A stretch of 64,000 bases of DNA from Moritella marina ATCC 15381 (GCF_008931805.1 NZ_CP044399.1:806001-870000), one strand, 5' to 3'. Counted from the first letter of the stretch, positions 8,820 through 18,334 are shown. A program made the numbers and translations. The notes: generated by a model from the sequence alone, not told the origin.

Positions 8820-9248
8820 ATGAGTAAAAACAGTTTATTATCAGAATCCGTTATTATTGACGTGCCGTTTCATGATTGCGACCCGATGAATGTAGTTTGG
8901 CATGGTAATTATGCCCGTTATTTTGAAGTCGCTCGCAGCGCGCTATTACGTAAAATGAATTACGATTATGAAGATATGAGTAAATCAGGTTACGTGTGGC
9001 CGATTGTCGATATGCGGGTGAAGTATATTGCGTCGGCGCGTTATGCGCAGAAGATCAAAGTCGATGCTCATTTGGTTGAAGTGGAATCGCGTTTAAAAAT
9101 GGAATATCTGGTTAGCTGTGTCGAAACGGGGCAGAAGTTAACTAAGGCCTCGACGATCCAGTTAGCGGTAGACTTAGCAACCCAAGAGTTGCAATTTGTC
9201 ACTCCAGCGGCTTTTACTGACAAGCTACAGGGCGAGTTAGATGGGTAG
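8820..9248 (+). CDS. apeK: Acyl-CoA/ACP thioesterase, 4-hydroxybenzoyl-CoA type
   Basis: A 142-residue hotdog thioesterase with FHDCDPMNVVWHGNYARYFE (about 18-37), the 4HBT active-site helix with its acidic residue. In APE clusters it is assumed to hydrolyse misloaded or stalled acyl thioesters or to release the polyene (inference). It follows a 93-bp gap after the lyase, the longest gap within the operon after the one before apeC, with no evident terminator. Its 3' end overlaps the first candidate start of apeL by 8 bases. Confidence 0.85.
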   Translation: MSKNSLLSESVIIDVPFHDCDPMNVVWHGNYARYFEVARSALLRKMNYDYEDMSKSGYVWPIVDMRVKYIASARYAQKIKVDAHLVEVESRLKMEYLVSCVETGQKLTKASTIQLAVDLATQELQFVTPAAFTDKLQGELDG

Positions 9249-9990
9249 CCGGATGAATAATTGTATGAGTAGTTGTATGAGTAGTTGTATGGGTCGTTAT
9301 ATGAGTAGTTGTATGGGTCGTTATATGAGTAGTTACATGGCTAGCTGCTTACGGCTACTGCTGTTAATGTCATTGGCCGGTAACGTGTTTGCTGCTGATG
9401 ATGTTAGCGTTGCAAACTCAGGTCAAATACAACAGTCTGCAGCGCCTCTGGATTTATTAGCGCAGTTTAAACCGCTGACGGTCGCCACTGGTACATTTGT
9501 GCAAAACAAGTATTTTACGGTACTCAAAAACCCAGTCATCTCGACAGGTGAATTATACTTAGATCAGTCATTGGGCTTTGTGTGGCATACCAGTAAACCG
9601 ATAGCGTCGACCATGATACTTAAAGGCGATGGGTTGTTTTCAATTGATCACCGTCAGCAGCAGAAAAAGATTAACAATGCCACGCCGATTGCCACTGTAC
9701 TCATGAGTGCCTTGTCTGGTGATCTTAGTGCATTAGCAAGTCAATTTAGTCTAGCTGCAACATCATCCACAAACACATCATCCACAAAAACGACAGCAAC
9801 TCGCCAGACTTGTATTGAATTAACGCCAAAAGACGCCACGATAGCCAAAGTGATGCGCGTTATTGAGTTATGCGGCAGTGATACGGTTGAGCAGTTAGTA
9901 TTATTTGAAACCTCTGGTAACCGTACTGAAATAGCGATTAAATTAACTGAAGTTCCTGAACTGCCAGAGGCAATACGTGCACAATTCTGA
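9241..9990 (+). CDS. apeL: LolA-like periplasmic carrier with repeat-expanded N-terminus
   Basis: A LolA/outer-membrane-lipoprotein-carrier-like protein, in APE clusters believed to ferry the lipid-linked pigment across the periplasm. The signal peptide core (LRLLLLMSLAGNVFA, then cleavage before ADD) is clear. In front of it, tandem 12-bp units add repeated Met-Ser-Ser-Cys and Met-Gly-Arg-Tyr blocks with eight further in-frame ATG codons after the one at 9241. The functional start is therefore uncertain; ATG 9337 gives a normal-length signal peptide (MASCLRLLLL). The mature part carries the expected pattern of strands, and a Thr/Ser-rich patch occurs near residues 175-188. It overlaps apeM by 14 bases. 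Confidence 0.8.
   Translation: MGSRMNNCMSSCMSSCMGRYMSSCMGRYMSSYMASCLRLLLLMSLAGNVFAADDVSVANSGQIQQSAAPLDLLAQFKPLTVATGTFVQNKYFTVLKNPVISTGELYLDQSLGFVWHTSKPIASTMILKGDGLFSIDHRQQQKKINNATPIATVLMSALSGDLSALASQFSLAATSSTNTSSTKTTATRQTCIELTPKDATIAKVMRVIELCGSDTVEQLVLFETSGNRTEIAIKLTEVPELPEAIRAQF
9253..9348 (+). repeat. 12-bp tandem repeat carrying multiple in-frame start codons
   Basis: Eight consecutive 12-bp units begin with ATG and read as ATGAATAATTGT, ATGAGTAGTTGT or ATGGGTCGTTAT variants, ending just into the signal peptide. Copy-number change would keep the frame and only alter the n-region or the choice of start. Confidence 0.85.
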
Positions 9991-12388
9991 GTATTCTAAA
10001 AGCACGCATAATAAGTCTGGCTTGAAATTTTATTTGCTTCAACTTATCGCTGTGCTGCTATTAGCTGGTTATCAACTGGGCTGGGGTCAATGGCAAATAG
10101 AGACTAATATTTTGTCGTTATTGCCGACAGACAATCAAGCTCTGTCTAGTCCAATAGCAGCTAGTCAAAAGCATGATATCAACCAAGCCAAATCAGCGTT
10201 ATTCCAACAAGCCAATCAACGGGTATTCGTGGCGATTTCTGGTGGACAGGCAATGCCTGCTTATCAACAACTCGCGAAAACGATCAGCACATTTGATGGC
10301 ATTGAAAACGAAGCCATGACAGTACCTGATATTAAGGACATAGTTGCTTTTTATCAGCCGTATCGTGATAGTGTCATGACCGATAACTACCAAGCTTTAT
10401 TGGCAGCACCGCAAACGACATTAACGACAGCCCAAGATCAAGCAAATTTAACCACAGCTAACGCCATTAATAACTTTGTGTTGGGCAAGTTAACCCAAGT
10501 TAGCGATCCCTTTGTCAGCGGCAGTTTAGCGATTGCTCCACGGTTAAATCTGGCCGATTTCTTAGCGACAGGCCTCGCGCAGTTACAAGCGTTTGAAACA
10601 GAGCAAGGTATCATAGTCGTTAACAAAGACGGCTTAAAACATTACATCATGCCAATTAAAGTGGCCGTGGATGGTTTCTCGATTAAACAAACGCAAGCTT
10701 TTTCGCAGCAATTACAAGCAGAGTTTCAACTATTAGCAACGCAGTTTGATGTAGACGTGCTTTACAGTGGGGTATTGTTTCATACGGCTGAATCAAGTCA
10801 GCAAGCCGAATTTGAAATGTCGACGTTTGGTGTTATCTCGTTATTAGCCGTGTTATTAATGATTTTAGCTGTGTTTCGCAGTGCTAAACCGGTTAATTTA
10901 GCCTTGATAGTATTAGCCATTTCGGTGGTTTATGGCTTAACGGCGGTTGTTACCTTATTCAATCAATTGCATCTACTTACGTTAGTTTTCGCTGTGACTT
11001 TAATTGGTATCGTCATTGATTACTGCTTTCATGCTTTTGTCAGTTTCAGCGTTATTAGCACTAGCAAGAGCCAAGGCGGCATTAAATCGATTCGCACAGC
11101 GTTATGTTTGGGCTTTATCACCACAGCATTAGGGTATGCCGCATTAATCATGTCGCCATTATCCTTATTAAGCCAAGTCGCAGTATTCATGATCTTCGGT
11201 TTGCTCGGCGCGTTATTAACTGTGCTGTTATTACTGCCGTATTTCAATCTAACGGGCAAAATTAGTGTTACACCAAGTGTGTGGACGTTAACGGATAAAC
11301 TCAATGTTTGGTTAACAAAACTGCACCAGCAGCGCCGACTCATCTTTGTTGTTCTGAGTTTAGGCTTAGTCAGTGCGATCGTCATCGATGACATTAATTT
11401 CAATGATGATATTCGCTTACTTAATTCCAGCCCGGCGTTTTTGATTGAGAACGAGATCAAGATGGCGAAGCTGATGGGTTATCAACACAGCCAGCGCATA
11501 GTCATTACTGCGGATGACAGTGAAACCTTGTTACAGCGCCAAGAGACCTTGTTAGCTCAGCTAGTGACGCAGCCAGATTTAACAGTCAAAAGCATGGCCA
11601 GTTTATTGCCATCAGTCGCTAAGCAACAAGCCAATAACGTACTGCTTAAAAGCGCCGAGCAACAGCAGGTGTTTGAACTTGGATTAGCGACTTTAGGTTT
11701 AGCTGATACTGTCGATAAATTCAAACCGTTAACGTTAGATGCGTTTAACGCTGGTCCATTGCAGGCTTTATCTGCGGTATATATTTATCAATACCAAATG
11801 AGAGATGACAATGAAAAGTACGCCTTGTGGGTGGAAACTGCTGGTGTGGCGTTAAATGACGCGTTGCAGCAATGGATTGGTGCACAAGCAGACATGAGTA
11901 TTGATAACAAACCGGCGGAAGTTACAGCAGCGTTAAGTCATTATCGCCAAGCGTTATTGTTACTGTTTGCGGGGGCGATAGTCGTGGTGACTATTGTGCT
12001 GTGTTTACGCTTTGGTTTAGGCCAAGGTTTGTTAGGGCTGTTAAGTATCGTTGTCAGTGCGGGTGGGGCGTTATTATTAACCCAATTAAGCTTAGGGCAT
12101 CTGAATATTTTCAATTTGTTGGCAGTATTGTTGATCCTGGCTTTGGCCATTGATTATGTGATTTTTTATCAAGAACATGGCTTACAAGCTAATACCGTTT
12201 TAGCAATCACCTTATCGGCGATTTCATCAGCCTTGGTATTTGGCGTGCTTGCGCTAAGTGTGACACCAGCGGTAGAAAGTTTCGGCTTAACTGTTATGTT
12301 TGGTATTTTACTGGTGTTTGTATTGGCCCCATTAAGTGCAAAGAAAATAGCCCCATTAAGTGCAGCAAAGGGTGAGGTTGAAAAATGA
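9977..12388 (+). CDS. apeM: MMPL/RND-superfamily exporter of the APE cluster
   Basis: An 803-residue polytopic protein with two repeats of the RND/MMPL design: one membrane segment near the N-terminus (about 17-35), a large periplasmic loop, five segments (about 278-425), a further segment near 455, a second periplasmic loop, and five C-terminal segments (about 655-790). This is the predicted inner-membrane exporter for the pigment or its lipid-linked form. GTG 9977 is preceded by AGAGG and overlaps the end of apeL by 14 bases; the 3' end overlaps apeN by 4 bases. Hydrophobic DYCFHAFV and DYVIFYQEHG stretches carry the acidic residues expected in proton-coupled transport helices. Confidence 0.85.
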   Translation: MHNSEYSKSTHNKSGLKFYLLQLIAVLLLAGYQLGWGQWQIETNILSLLPTDNQALSSPIAASQKHDINQAKSALFQQANQRVFVAISGGQAMPAYQQLAKTISTFDGIENEAMTVPDIKDIVAFYQPYRDSVMTDNYQALLAAPQTTLTTAQDQANLTTANAINNFVLGKLTQVSDPFVSGSLAIAPRLNLADFLATGLAQLQAFETEQGIIVVNKDGLKHYIMPIKVAVDGFSIKQTQAFSQQLQAEFQLLATQFDVDVLYSGVLFHTAESSQQAEFEMSTFGVISLLAVLLMILAVFRSAKPVNLALIVLAISVVYGLTAVVTLFNQLHLLTLVFAVTLIGIVIDYCFHAFVSFSVISTSKSQGGIKSIRTALCLGFITTALGYAALIMSPLSLLSQVAVFMIFGLLGALLTVLLLLPYFNLTGKISVTPSVWTLTDKLNVWLTKLHQQRRLIFVVLSLGLVSAIVIDDINFNDDIRLLNSSPAFLIENEIKMAKLMGYQHSQRIVITADDSETLLQRQETLLAQLVTQPDLTVKSMASLLPSVAKQQANNVLLKSAEQQQVFELGLATLGLADTVDKFKPLTLDAFNAGPLQALSAVYIYQYQMRDDNEKYALWVETAGVALNDALQQWIGAQADMSIDNKPAEVTAALSHYRQALLLLFAGAIVVVTIVLCLRFGLGQGLLGLLSIVVSAGGALLLTQLSLGHLNIFNLLAVLLILALAIDYVIFYQEHGLQANTVLAITLSAISSALVFGVLALSVTPAVESFGLTVMFGILLVFVLAPLSAKKIAPLSAAKGEVEK

Positions 12389-12978
12389 AATTAAGCTGTT
12401 TACCTAGACTAAGCGTTATGGTGTTCACAATGTTAGTCGTAACGGGCTGTATCAGCATGCCGCAAAGTCATGTTGTGACGATGGCACCGAATGTGACTTT
12501 GCAGTTAACGGCACCGCCCAAAGTATTACAGATGCAGGCGATAACGCAATTAATTGAAGCGCAGTTTGATGGTGAGACTCACAGCTTGTTAGCACAGGTT
12601 GAGTTTACTGATACGCAGATTAAATTAGTGGCGATGACGCCTTCTGGCATCCCACTGTTTGATGTATTGTGGAGTGTGACTGATGATGCTGTTATTAACC
12701 AATATGTGCCGGTGCCGGGATTGGACATCAGTTATGTGATCGCGGATATACAGTGGGTAAGCTGGCCGTTTGCACAATTACAGTTGGCGACAAGTGGTTC
12801 ATTTATTCAAGCATTCAACAATAACGCAGGTCAAACCGCTACGGATTGGACGCGTACATTAACGCAAGATGGTCAGGTTATTTTGACGGTCGAAAAGTTC
12901 GATAATCGCTATATCCTCAAGCATTTACTGCGCGATTATCAAATAACCATAACAGAATTAACGAAGGTGTCGCTGTGA
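12385..12978 (+). CDS. apeN: DUF3261-type lipoprotein of the APE cluster
   Basis: A 197-residue lipoprotein. The signal peptide ends in the lipobox LVVTGC, giving lipidated Cys22; Ile-Ser follow, so outer-membrane sorting is expected rather than the Asp+2 inner-membrane signal. The rest is beta-rich with no catalytic motif I recognise. It matches the small DUF3261 protein always found next to the MMPL exporter in APE clusters, and may work with the LolA-like protein in pigment insertion at the outer membrane (inference). It overlaps its neighbours by 4 bases on each side. Confidence 0.8.
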   Translation: MKLSCLPRLSVMVFTMLVVTGCISMPQSHVVTMAPNVTLQLTAPPKVLQMQAITQLIEAQFDGETHSLLAQVEFTDTQIKLVAMTPSGIPLFDVLWSVTDDAVINQYVPVPGLDISYVIADIQWVSWPFAQLQLATSGSFIQAFNNNAGQTATDWTRTLTQDGQVILTVEKFDNRYILKHLLRDYQITITELTKVSL

Positions 12979-14183
12979 GTATCTGTTTAAAAGATTTTGG
13001 GGTGGTATGCGCACTCGGTGATTCAAAAGCTTCGGTAGCCGCTGGGCTATTAAAGGGAAGTCGAGATGGTTTAATGCTTGATAGCGAATTACCAAACGCA
13101 GAGCCGCAATATGTCGGTCGTGTGGCAGATTCAGCTTTTAATAAAGCTGGGACTAACTTGACGACGGGTAAAAAACTCAGCCGTAATGATAAGCTTAGCC
13201 AATTGGCGTATTTGCAGATAGCCGATACACTTTTACCTTTGCTTGCCGAATTTGGCCAACAACGAATCGCCGTCGTGATCGGTACCAGTACTTCGGGTAT
13301 TGAATATGGCGAGCAAGCATTAAAGCAGAAGATAGCAACGGGTGAATATCCAGAAAACTACCATTACAGCATGCAGGAAATGGGCACGACAGCGCAATTT
13401 ATTGCGGACTTATGCCAAGCTAAAGGTCCTGTTTATAGTATCTCGACGGCGTGTTCATCGAGCGGTAAAGCCTTAGTCAGTGCTCAAGCCTTGTTAGATG
13501 CAGATCTCGCCGATGTGGTGATTGCCGGTGGTGTTGATAGTTTAGCTAAGCTGACTGTGAATGGTTTTAAAGCATTAGCGTCAACAGCAACTGCGCAGAA
13601 TAACCCGTTTTCAACAGACCGTGATGGGATTAATATCGGTGAAGCGGCGGCGTTATTTATCGTCACCAAAGAGCAAGGCGGTATTCAGTTATTAGGCGCA
13701 GCGGAAACCTCTGATGCCCACCATTTATCGGCACCACATCCAGAAGGTGAAGGCGCATTACGGGCGATGCGTATGGCGTTGACTGAAGCTAATTTGCAAG
13801 GTGAGCAAATCGATTATGTAAACTTACATGGTACAGGCACACCGAAGAATGATGACATGGAAGCCAAAGCCATGTTTAACGCGTGTGGTAGTAACGTATT
13901 GTGCGGGTCGACCAAGGGCATGACTGGGCATACATTAGGTGCTGCGGGTGCATTGGAAGCGGGTATTTGTTGGTTATTGCTTAATGATGAATATAATCCT
14001 GAGCATCAAGTCCCGGCCAATGTCAGCGATGGTGAGCTAGATAATAACCTTGCGACGATAAACCTAGTGGATGCCAAGGCTAATGCGGAACGCTCGGCTA
14101 AAAATAAGTTACAAACCTGCATGAGCAACTCATTTGCTTTTGGCGGTAATAATATCAGTTTAGTGATAGGAAAACAGCCGTGA
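12975..14183 (+). CDS. apeO: Beta-ketoacyl-ACP synthase (polyene chain elongation)
   Basis: A 402-residue FabF-like ketosynthase with an intact triad: nucleophile Cys160 in YSISTACSSSGKAL, and histidines in NLHGTGTPKNDD and TKGMTGHTLGAAG. It begins at a GTG that overlaps the apeN stop by 4 bases. In the studied APE system ApeO is the catalytic half of the heterodimer with ApeC and performs the repeated malonyl condensations. It is followed, with 4-base coupling, by the dehydratase apeP. Confidence 0.88.
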   Translation: MSICLKDFGVVCALGDSKASVAAGLLKGSRDGLMLDSELPNAEPQYVGRVADSAFNKAGTNLTTGKKLSRNDKLSQLAYLQIADTLLPLLAEFGQQRIAVVIGTSTSGIEYGEQALKQKIATGEYPENYHYSMQEMGTTAQFIADLCQAKGPVYSISTACSSSGKALVSAQALLDADLADVVIAGGVDSLAKLTVNGFKALASTATAQNNPFSTDRDGINIGEAAALFIVTKEQGGIQLLGAAETSDAHHLSAPHPEGEGALRAMRMALTEANLQGEQIDYVNLHGTGTPKNDDMEAKAMFNACGSNVLCGSTKGMTGHTLGAAGALEAGICWLLLNDEYNPEHQVPANVSDGELDNNLATINLVDAKANAERSAKNKLQTCMSNSFAFGGNNISLVIGKQP

Positions 14184-14638
14184 GATACCCAATAGCGGAC
14201 GTATTACCGCATAGCGCACCGATGATCTTAATTGATGAATTAGTGCGTTATGACGACGAAAATGTCAGTTGCCGCGTGACTATAACGCCGACGAAACCTT
14301 TCTTTGATAACGCTAAACAAGGTGTACCCAGTTATGTCGGCTGTGAATATATGGCGCAAACCATCGCGGCTTATGGTGGCGCACATGCACTCGATGATGC
14401 AGGTGAAGTGAAAATTGGTTTCCTGCTTGGCTCGCGTAAATATAACGCCGAAGTCGGTATATTTAAAGTCGGCAAGACCTTGTTAATCGAAGCCAAAAAA
14501 CTAATTCAAGACGAATCAGGACTGTGTGTTTTTGATTGCGTTATAAAAGATGAAGAGAATGCGGTACTAGCAAAAGCTAAAATCAATGTATTTCAACCGC
14601 AGGATCCAGCACAATTTTTAAAGGATAATCATGAGTAA
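14180..14638 (+). CDS. apeP: 3-hydroxyacyl-ACP dehydratase
   Basis: A 152-residue hotdog protein with LPHSAPMILIDELVRY (His11), the N-terminal FabZ-like catalytic segment, and YVGCEYMAQTIAAYGG as the second half of the active-site tunnel. It is the partner of ApeI; together they dehydrate 3-hydroxyacyl intermediates to build the conjugated polyene. The start is a GTG overlapping the apeO stop, and the 3' end overlaps apeQ by 8 bases. Confidence 0.87.
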   Translation: MRYPIADVLPHSAPMILIDELVRYDDENVSCRVTITPTKPFFDNAKQGVPSYVGCEYMAQTIAAYGGAHALDDAGEVKIGFLLGSRKYNAEVGIFKVGKTLLIEAKKLIQDESGLCVFDCVIKDEENAVLAKAKINVFQPQDPAQFLKDNHE

Positions 14639-15356
14639 ACGTATTTTAGTAACAGGCTCAAGTCGTGGACTGGGTAAAGCGATAGCATTGCAACTAGCCA
14701 AAGATGGTTTTGATATTAGCGTACATTGTCGTTCTGGCGTTGAAGCGGCGCAGGATACCTGTGCACAAATTGCCGAACTCGGTCAAGCGACCAGCTTGTT
14801 ACAATTTGATGTGTGCGACAGAGCTGCAGCCAAAGCCAGCATTGAAGCGGATATCGCTGAACATGGTGCTTATTATGGCGTCGTCTGTAATGCGGGTATT
14901 ACCCGTGATATGGCGTTTCCATCAATGGAAGGCGAAGACTGGGATGACGTGATCCGTACTGGTCTAGACGGTTTCTACAATGTTATTCATCCGACGGTTA
15001 TGCCAATGGTACGCGCTAAGCAAGGTGGCCGTATCGTTACTATGGCTTCAGTGTCGGGCATTATGGGTAACCGTGGACAGGTGAATTACAGTGCGGCAAA
15101 AGGCGGTATCATCGCGGCATCAAAAGCGTTATCACTGGAATTAGCAAAACGTAAGATCACGGTCAACTGTGTTGCACCAGGTTTGATTGAATCTGACATG
15201 ACCAATGATTTACCGATTGATGAAATCAAAAAAATGATCCCATTAAAACGTATGGGTAAACCAGAAGAAGTGGCAGGCACAGTGTCATTCCTTGTGTCTG
15301 ATAGCGCGGGGTATATCACCCGCCAAGTGATCTCTGTGAACGGTGGATTAATCTAA
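14631..15356 (+). CDS. apeQ: 3-ketoacyl-ACP reductase (FabG-like SDR)
   Basis: A 241-residue classical short-chain dehydrogenase with NADP-binding TGSSRGLGKA (8-17), NAG at about 87-89, and the catalytic set Ser140, Tyr153, Lys157 in MASVSGIMGNRGQVNYSAAKGG. It reduces the 3-keto intermediate in each polyene extension cycle. The final base of its stop is the first base of the apeR start. Confidence 0.9.
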   Translation: MSKRILVTGSSRGLGKAIALQLAKDGFDISVHCRSGVEAAQDTCAQIAELGQATSLLQFDVCDRAAAKASIEADIAEHGAYYGVVCNAGITRDMAFPSMEGEDWDDVIRTGLDGFYNVIHPTVMPMVRAKQGGRIVTMASVSGIMGNRGQVNYSAAKGGIIAASKALSLELAKRKITVNCVAPGLIESDMTNDLPIDEIKKMIPLKRMGKPEEVAGTVSFLVSDSAGYITRQVISVNGGLI

Positions 15357-16582
15357 TGAGAAGAGTTGTTGTAACAGGCATGTCTGCGATCACCGCGCTG
15401 GGTGATGATTGGGCTACCTTTAAAGCGGGATTAGAAAAGGGGAAAAATGCCGTTAAAGTGATGCCAGAATGGGATTACCTTGACGGCCTGAATACCCGAT
15501 TAGCTGCGCCTGTCACTCATTTTGAAAAACCAAAACACTATAAGCGAAAACAAGTACGTTCGATGGGCCGGGTATCCTTGATGTCGACACGGGCAACGGA
15601 ACTAGCGCTAGAACAAGCGCAATTATTAGATCACCCGGCATTAACCGATGGCAGTACCGGTATTTCCTACGGTTCATCTGTGGGTTCTACCGAACCGCTG
15701 ATTAACTTTAGCCGCATGATGGACACGGGCAACATGTCTGGCGTCACAGCGACCAGTTATATCCAAACCATGTCACACACTGCGCCAGTAAACGTCGGCG
15801 TATTTTTCGGCCTGACGGGTCGCGTTATTACCACCAGTTCTGCCTGTACTTCGGGTTCACAAGGTATTGGTTATGCCTATGAAGCGATTAAATTTGGCCG
15901 CCAAGACTTGATGGTTGCTGGTGGCGCTGAAGAATTGTGTATTACCGAAGCTGCCGTATTTGATACCTTGTATGCCACCAGTGTTAAAAATGACATGCCA
16001 GCGTTGACGCCACGCCCATTTGATAAAGACCGTGATGGCCTGGTCATTGGCGAAGGTGCCTGTACCTTAATTCTAGAAGAACTAGAACATGCCCTTGAAC
16101 GTGGCGCGACAATTTATGCAGAAATTGTCGGTTTTGGCTGCAATTCTGATGGTAAACACGTCACCCAACCAACCGCAGAAACGATGCAAGTTGCGATTGA
16201 ACAAGCTGTGAAAGACGCCAATATTGATATTGCTGACATTGGTTATGTCTGCGCGCACGGTACAGCAACCGATCGGGGCGATATTGCAGAAACCAACGCG
16301 ACGGCTAATGCGTTAGGTCGCAAGCCAATCAGTTCATTAAAGAGTTACCTTGGTCATACCCTTGGTGCCTGTGGCGCGATTGAAGCGTGGGCGTCAATCA
16401 ACATGATGCAAGACAACTGGTTCGCACCAACGATCAATCTAGACAGCATTGCCGAAGAATGTGGTGACTTGGATTATATTCGCGGTGAAGGTCGCGAGAT
16501 CCACACTGACGTTGTCATGAGTAATAACTTTGCCTTTGGTGGTATTAATACTTCGTTGTTATTTAAGCGTTGGCAGAGCTAG
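15356..16582 (+). CDS. apeR: Beta-ketoacyl-ACP synthase (third KS-type protein)
   Basis: A 408-residue ketosynthase with nucleophile Cys164 in TTSSACTSGSQGIGYA and the histidines in AHGTATDRGDI and KSYLGHTLGACGAIEA. It is the last gene of the APE operon and is translationally fused end-to-start to apeQ. In the studied system ApeR is a homodimeric ketosynthase distinct from the ApeO/ApeC elongation pair, possibly for initiation (family knowledge; exact role unsettled). An intrinsic terminator lies 65 bases downstream. Confidence 0.88.
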   Translation: MRRVVVTGMSAITALGDDWATFKAGLEKGKNAVKVMPEWDYLDGLNTRLAAPVTHFEKPKHYKRKQVRSMGRVSLMSTRATELALEQAQLLDHPALTDGSTGISYGSSVGSTEPLINFSRMMDTGNMSGVTATSYIQTMSHTAPVNVGVFFGLTGRVITTSSACTSGSQGIGYAYEAIKFGRQDLMVAGGAEELCITEAAVFDTLYATSVKNDMPALTPRPFDKDRDGLVIGEGACTLILEELEHALERGATIYAEIVGFGCNSDGKHVTQPTAETMQVAIEQAVKDANIDIADIGYVCAHGTATDRGDIAETNATANALGRKPISSLKSYLGHTLGACGAIEAWASINMMQDNWFAPTINLDSIAEECGDLDYIRGEGREIHTDVVMSNNFAFGGINTSLLFKRWQS

Positions 16583-16646
16583 TTCGAAGCTAATCCGGTA
16601 TTAGCCCGAAATGAGCCTTGAAGACAAGGTATAAAATCTGAATAAA

Positions 16647-16681
16647 GCGCGCCTTACTTGTTATTAAGTGGCGCGTTTTTT
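16647..16681 (+). terminator. Intrinsic terminator of the APE operon
   Basis: CGCGCC (16648-16653) pairs with GGCGCG (16670-16675), with an inner ACTT/AAGT extension and a two-base bulge, followed by six T residues. It lies downstream of apeR on the plus strand, ahead of the convergent hydrolase gene. Confidence 0.88.
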
Positions 16682-16700
16682 ATTGGCCTAACTTAACGTA

Positions 16701-17939
16701 CTAGATGTTTTTAGTTAAGAAGTTAATCACATAATCACTGGCTGCTTGGCTATCAGGGCAGTGGCCAGCTTTACCAAAGAATACCGCTTCACCTTGTGAT
16801 GATAACGCGGCTGTTTTTTTTACATCTGCTGGCATAGCGACAGGATCTTTATGAGTATTGATTGCTAATAGCGGCGTATTAATTCTGGCTTTCCCATCGA
16901 AATAACCTCGTGTAGCCAGTGAGTAGTTAGCCGCGTTCTTGGCGTAATACACTTTATCGCCAGGATCACCGCCTAATCGTGCTATCAATGCATCGACAGA
17001 CATCGTTGGAATGAAATTAAGGAGTTTGGCATTGGTTAATGGACCATCCACCAAAGAACAACGCGCCACGATTGCTTTCAATTTTGGCTGTTTAAGCGCA
17101 AATTCCAGTAATGCAGGGCCGCTGCCTGAAGACCCTAATACACCAATTCTGTTGTTATCGATATTGGTGTTGTTCTCTAAGTAACGAAAGGCTGCTTGGT
17201 GTGATGAATCTAGGGCACCAACAGTGAGTGAATGTTTATAGTCTAATCCAGCGCCAGGCATATCAAAGGTTAATACTGCATAGCCTTCGGCATTTAATTT
17301 AAGCACTGATGTGTGGTGTTCAATCAGGGTTTTATCAACACCGCCAGACCAGATAACCGCGGGTAAATTAGAGCCTTGTGCTGGTAAGTGTAAGATACCT
17401 GGTACAGTCGTGCCGTCGGCTAAGGGTAAATGAACTAGCGTGACATTATCACCGGCGAGTTGCAGTGATTTAACGTAGTTATTTACCGCGTTGTCTAGCG
17501 CTAAGAGCTCATTCGGGCGTTTCAAATTTGGATAGCTAGCAATAAGGTACATGGTGGATGCTTTCATGTAAGCTTTAGCTGCCGCTTCAGGATCTTTTAA
17601 TTGCTGCGCTTGTTGTTGTAATAAATCTGCCGCATGCGAAAACTCATACGTCCAAAATGTCGGCAAATTCAGGTTCTCTGCATCTCTTAATTTGCTGTTA
17701 CTGTGGATGCTTTCTAACACTTTCTTGATTTCTATTTCAGCTAAACCTGCTTGAGTCCAATCTTCAAAACGTAAACTACGATAAAAATCTTGTTGGATCT
17801 CGTCTAGGTTATTCTTAAAACTAGAATGGCTAGCGATGTTGGTTTCTGTCGTTTGTGCTTGTGCTGTTAATGACATTATTGGCAGCAGAATTGGAACACA
17901 CATTGATGACAAGAGTAATGGTAAAAGTCGTTTTTTCAT
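16701..17939 (-). CDS. Secreted alpha/beta-hydrolase (FrsA/dipeptidyl-peptidase-like esterase)
   Basis: A 412-residue protein with a Sec signal peptide (MKKRLLPLLL, then a hydrophobic core and cleavage after AQA near residue 28). A helical N-terminal region of about 130 residues precedes the hydrolase fold. The nucleophile elbow is RIGVLGSSGSGPALLE (Ser271), and GKAGHCPDS near the C-terminus provides the catalytic His. It resembles FrsA/DUF1100-type carboxylesterases; the substrate is unknown. It is convergent with the APE operon and separated from it by the terminator. An extracytoplasmic esterase beside a pigment cluster may be coincidental. Confidence 0.75.
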   Translation of the reverse strand: MKKRLLPLLLSSMCVPILLPIMSLTAQAQTTETNIASHSSFKNNLDEIQQDFYRSLRFEDWTQAGLAEIEIKKVLESIHSNSKLRDAENLNLPTFWTYEFSHAADLLQQQAQQLKDPEAAAKAYMKASTMYLIASYPNLKRPNELLALDNAVNNYVKSLQLAGDNVTLVHLPLADGTTVPGILHLPAQGSNLPAVIWSGGVDKTLIEHHTSVLKLNAEGYAVLTFDMPGAGLDYKHSLTVGALDSSHQAAFRYLENNTNIDNNRIGVLGSSGSGPALLEFALKQPKLKAIVARCSLVDGPLTNAKLLNFIPTMSVDALIARLGGDPGDKVYYAKNAANYSLATRGYFDGKARINTPLLAINTHKDPVAMPADVKKTAALSSQGEAVFFGKAGHCPDSQAASDYVINFLTKNI

Positions 17940-18125
17940 TATAATTTTAGGCCTATCCTTGGGGTAATTAATATTATAGTTACTTTAATGTGGAATTTTT
18001 GTCGTGATGATGATTGTATTTATAGGTAATAAGGAAAAAGTGTTAAGCATAAGTAAAAATATTTTTGGACAGATCTAATTTACTGTAGACTGATCGCATA
18101 TATTTACACGATTTAGAGATACTTA

Positions 18126-18296
18126 ATGGAATCATTCGACAAAATATACTACCGCGCTGCTGAACGTAAGGGTGGGGAACAAGCACTCGCGTATTTGATA
18201 TCAGAGCCGCTGACAAATGCTGAATTGGTGAGGGTGACGGACAGCGATGTACTCGCTGAATTTACCCGTGCGATCTTTAAATCAGGGTTTGTGTGG
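18126..18296 (+). pseudogene. 5' part of DNA-3-methyladenine glycosylase I-like gene, cut by island
   Basis: The first 57 codons (ending SGFVW) of a COG2818/Tag-like DNA glycosylase; the frame then runs into island DNA and stops at 18317 after six foreign residues. The remainder resumes at 50492. Joining 18296 to 50492 restores a continuous 236-codon protein with RIIDIKWAGFEEVFW following SGFVW, which is what homologues show (RVIENKW-type). Thirty-eight of these 57 residues are identical to the intact copy carried inside the island at 44433-45131. In the present arrangement this fragment cannot make an active enzyme. Confidence 0.9.
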
Positions 18297-18334
18297 CACC
18301 CATTAGTTTTATCTTGAAATTTATCACCCATTAG
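18281..18334 (+). other. Left integration junction (attL) of the island
   Basis: The chromosomal codon TGG ends at 18296. The island begins with CACCCATTAG (18297-18306), repeated directly at 18325-18334 as part of CACCCATTAGAA. The inverse sequence CTAATGGGTG stands 6 bases inside the right junction. The 6 bases before the left repeat are GTGTGG. This is the layout of a tyrosine-recombinase core site with an additional arm-type copy. Confidence 0.75.
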
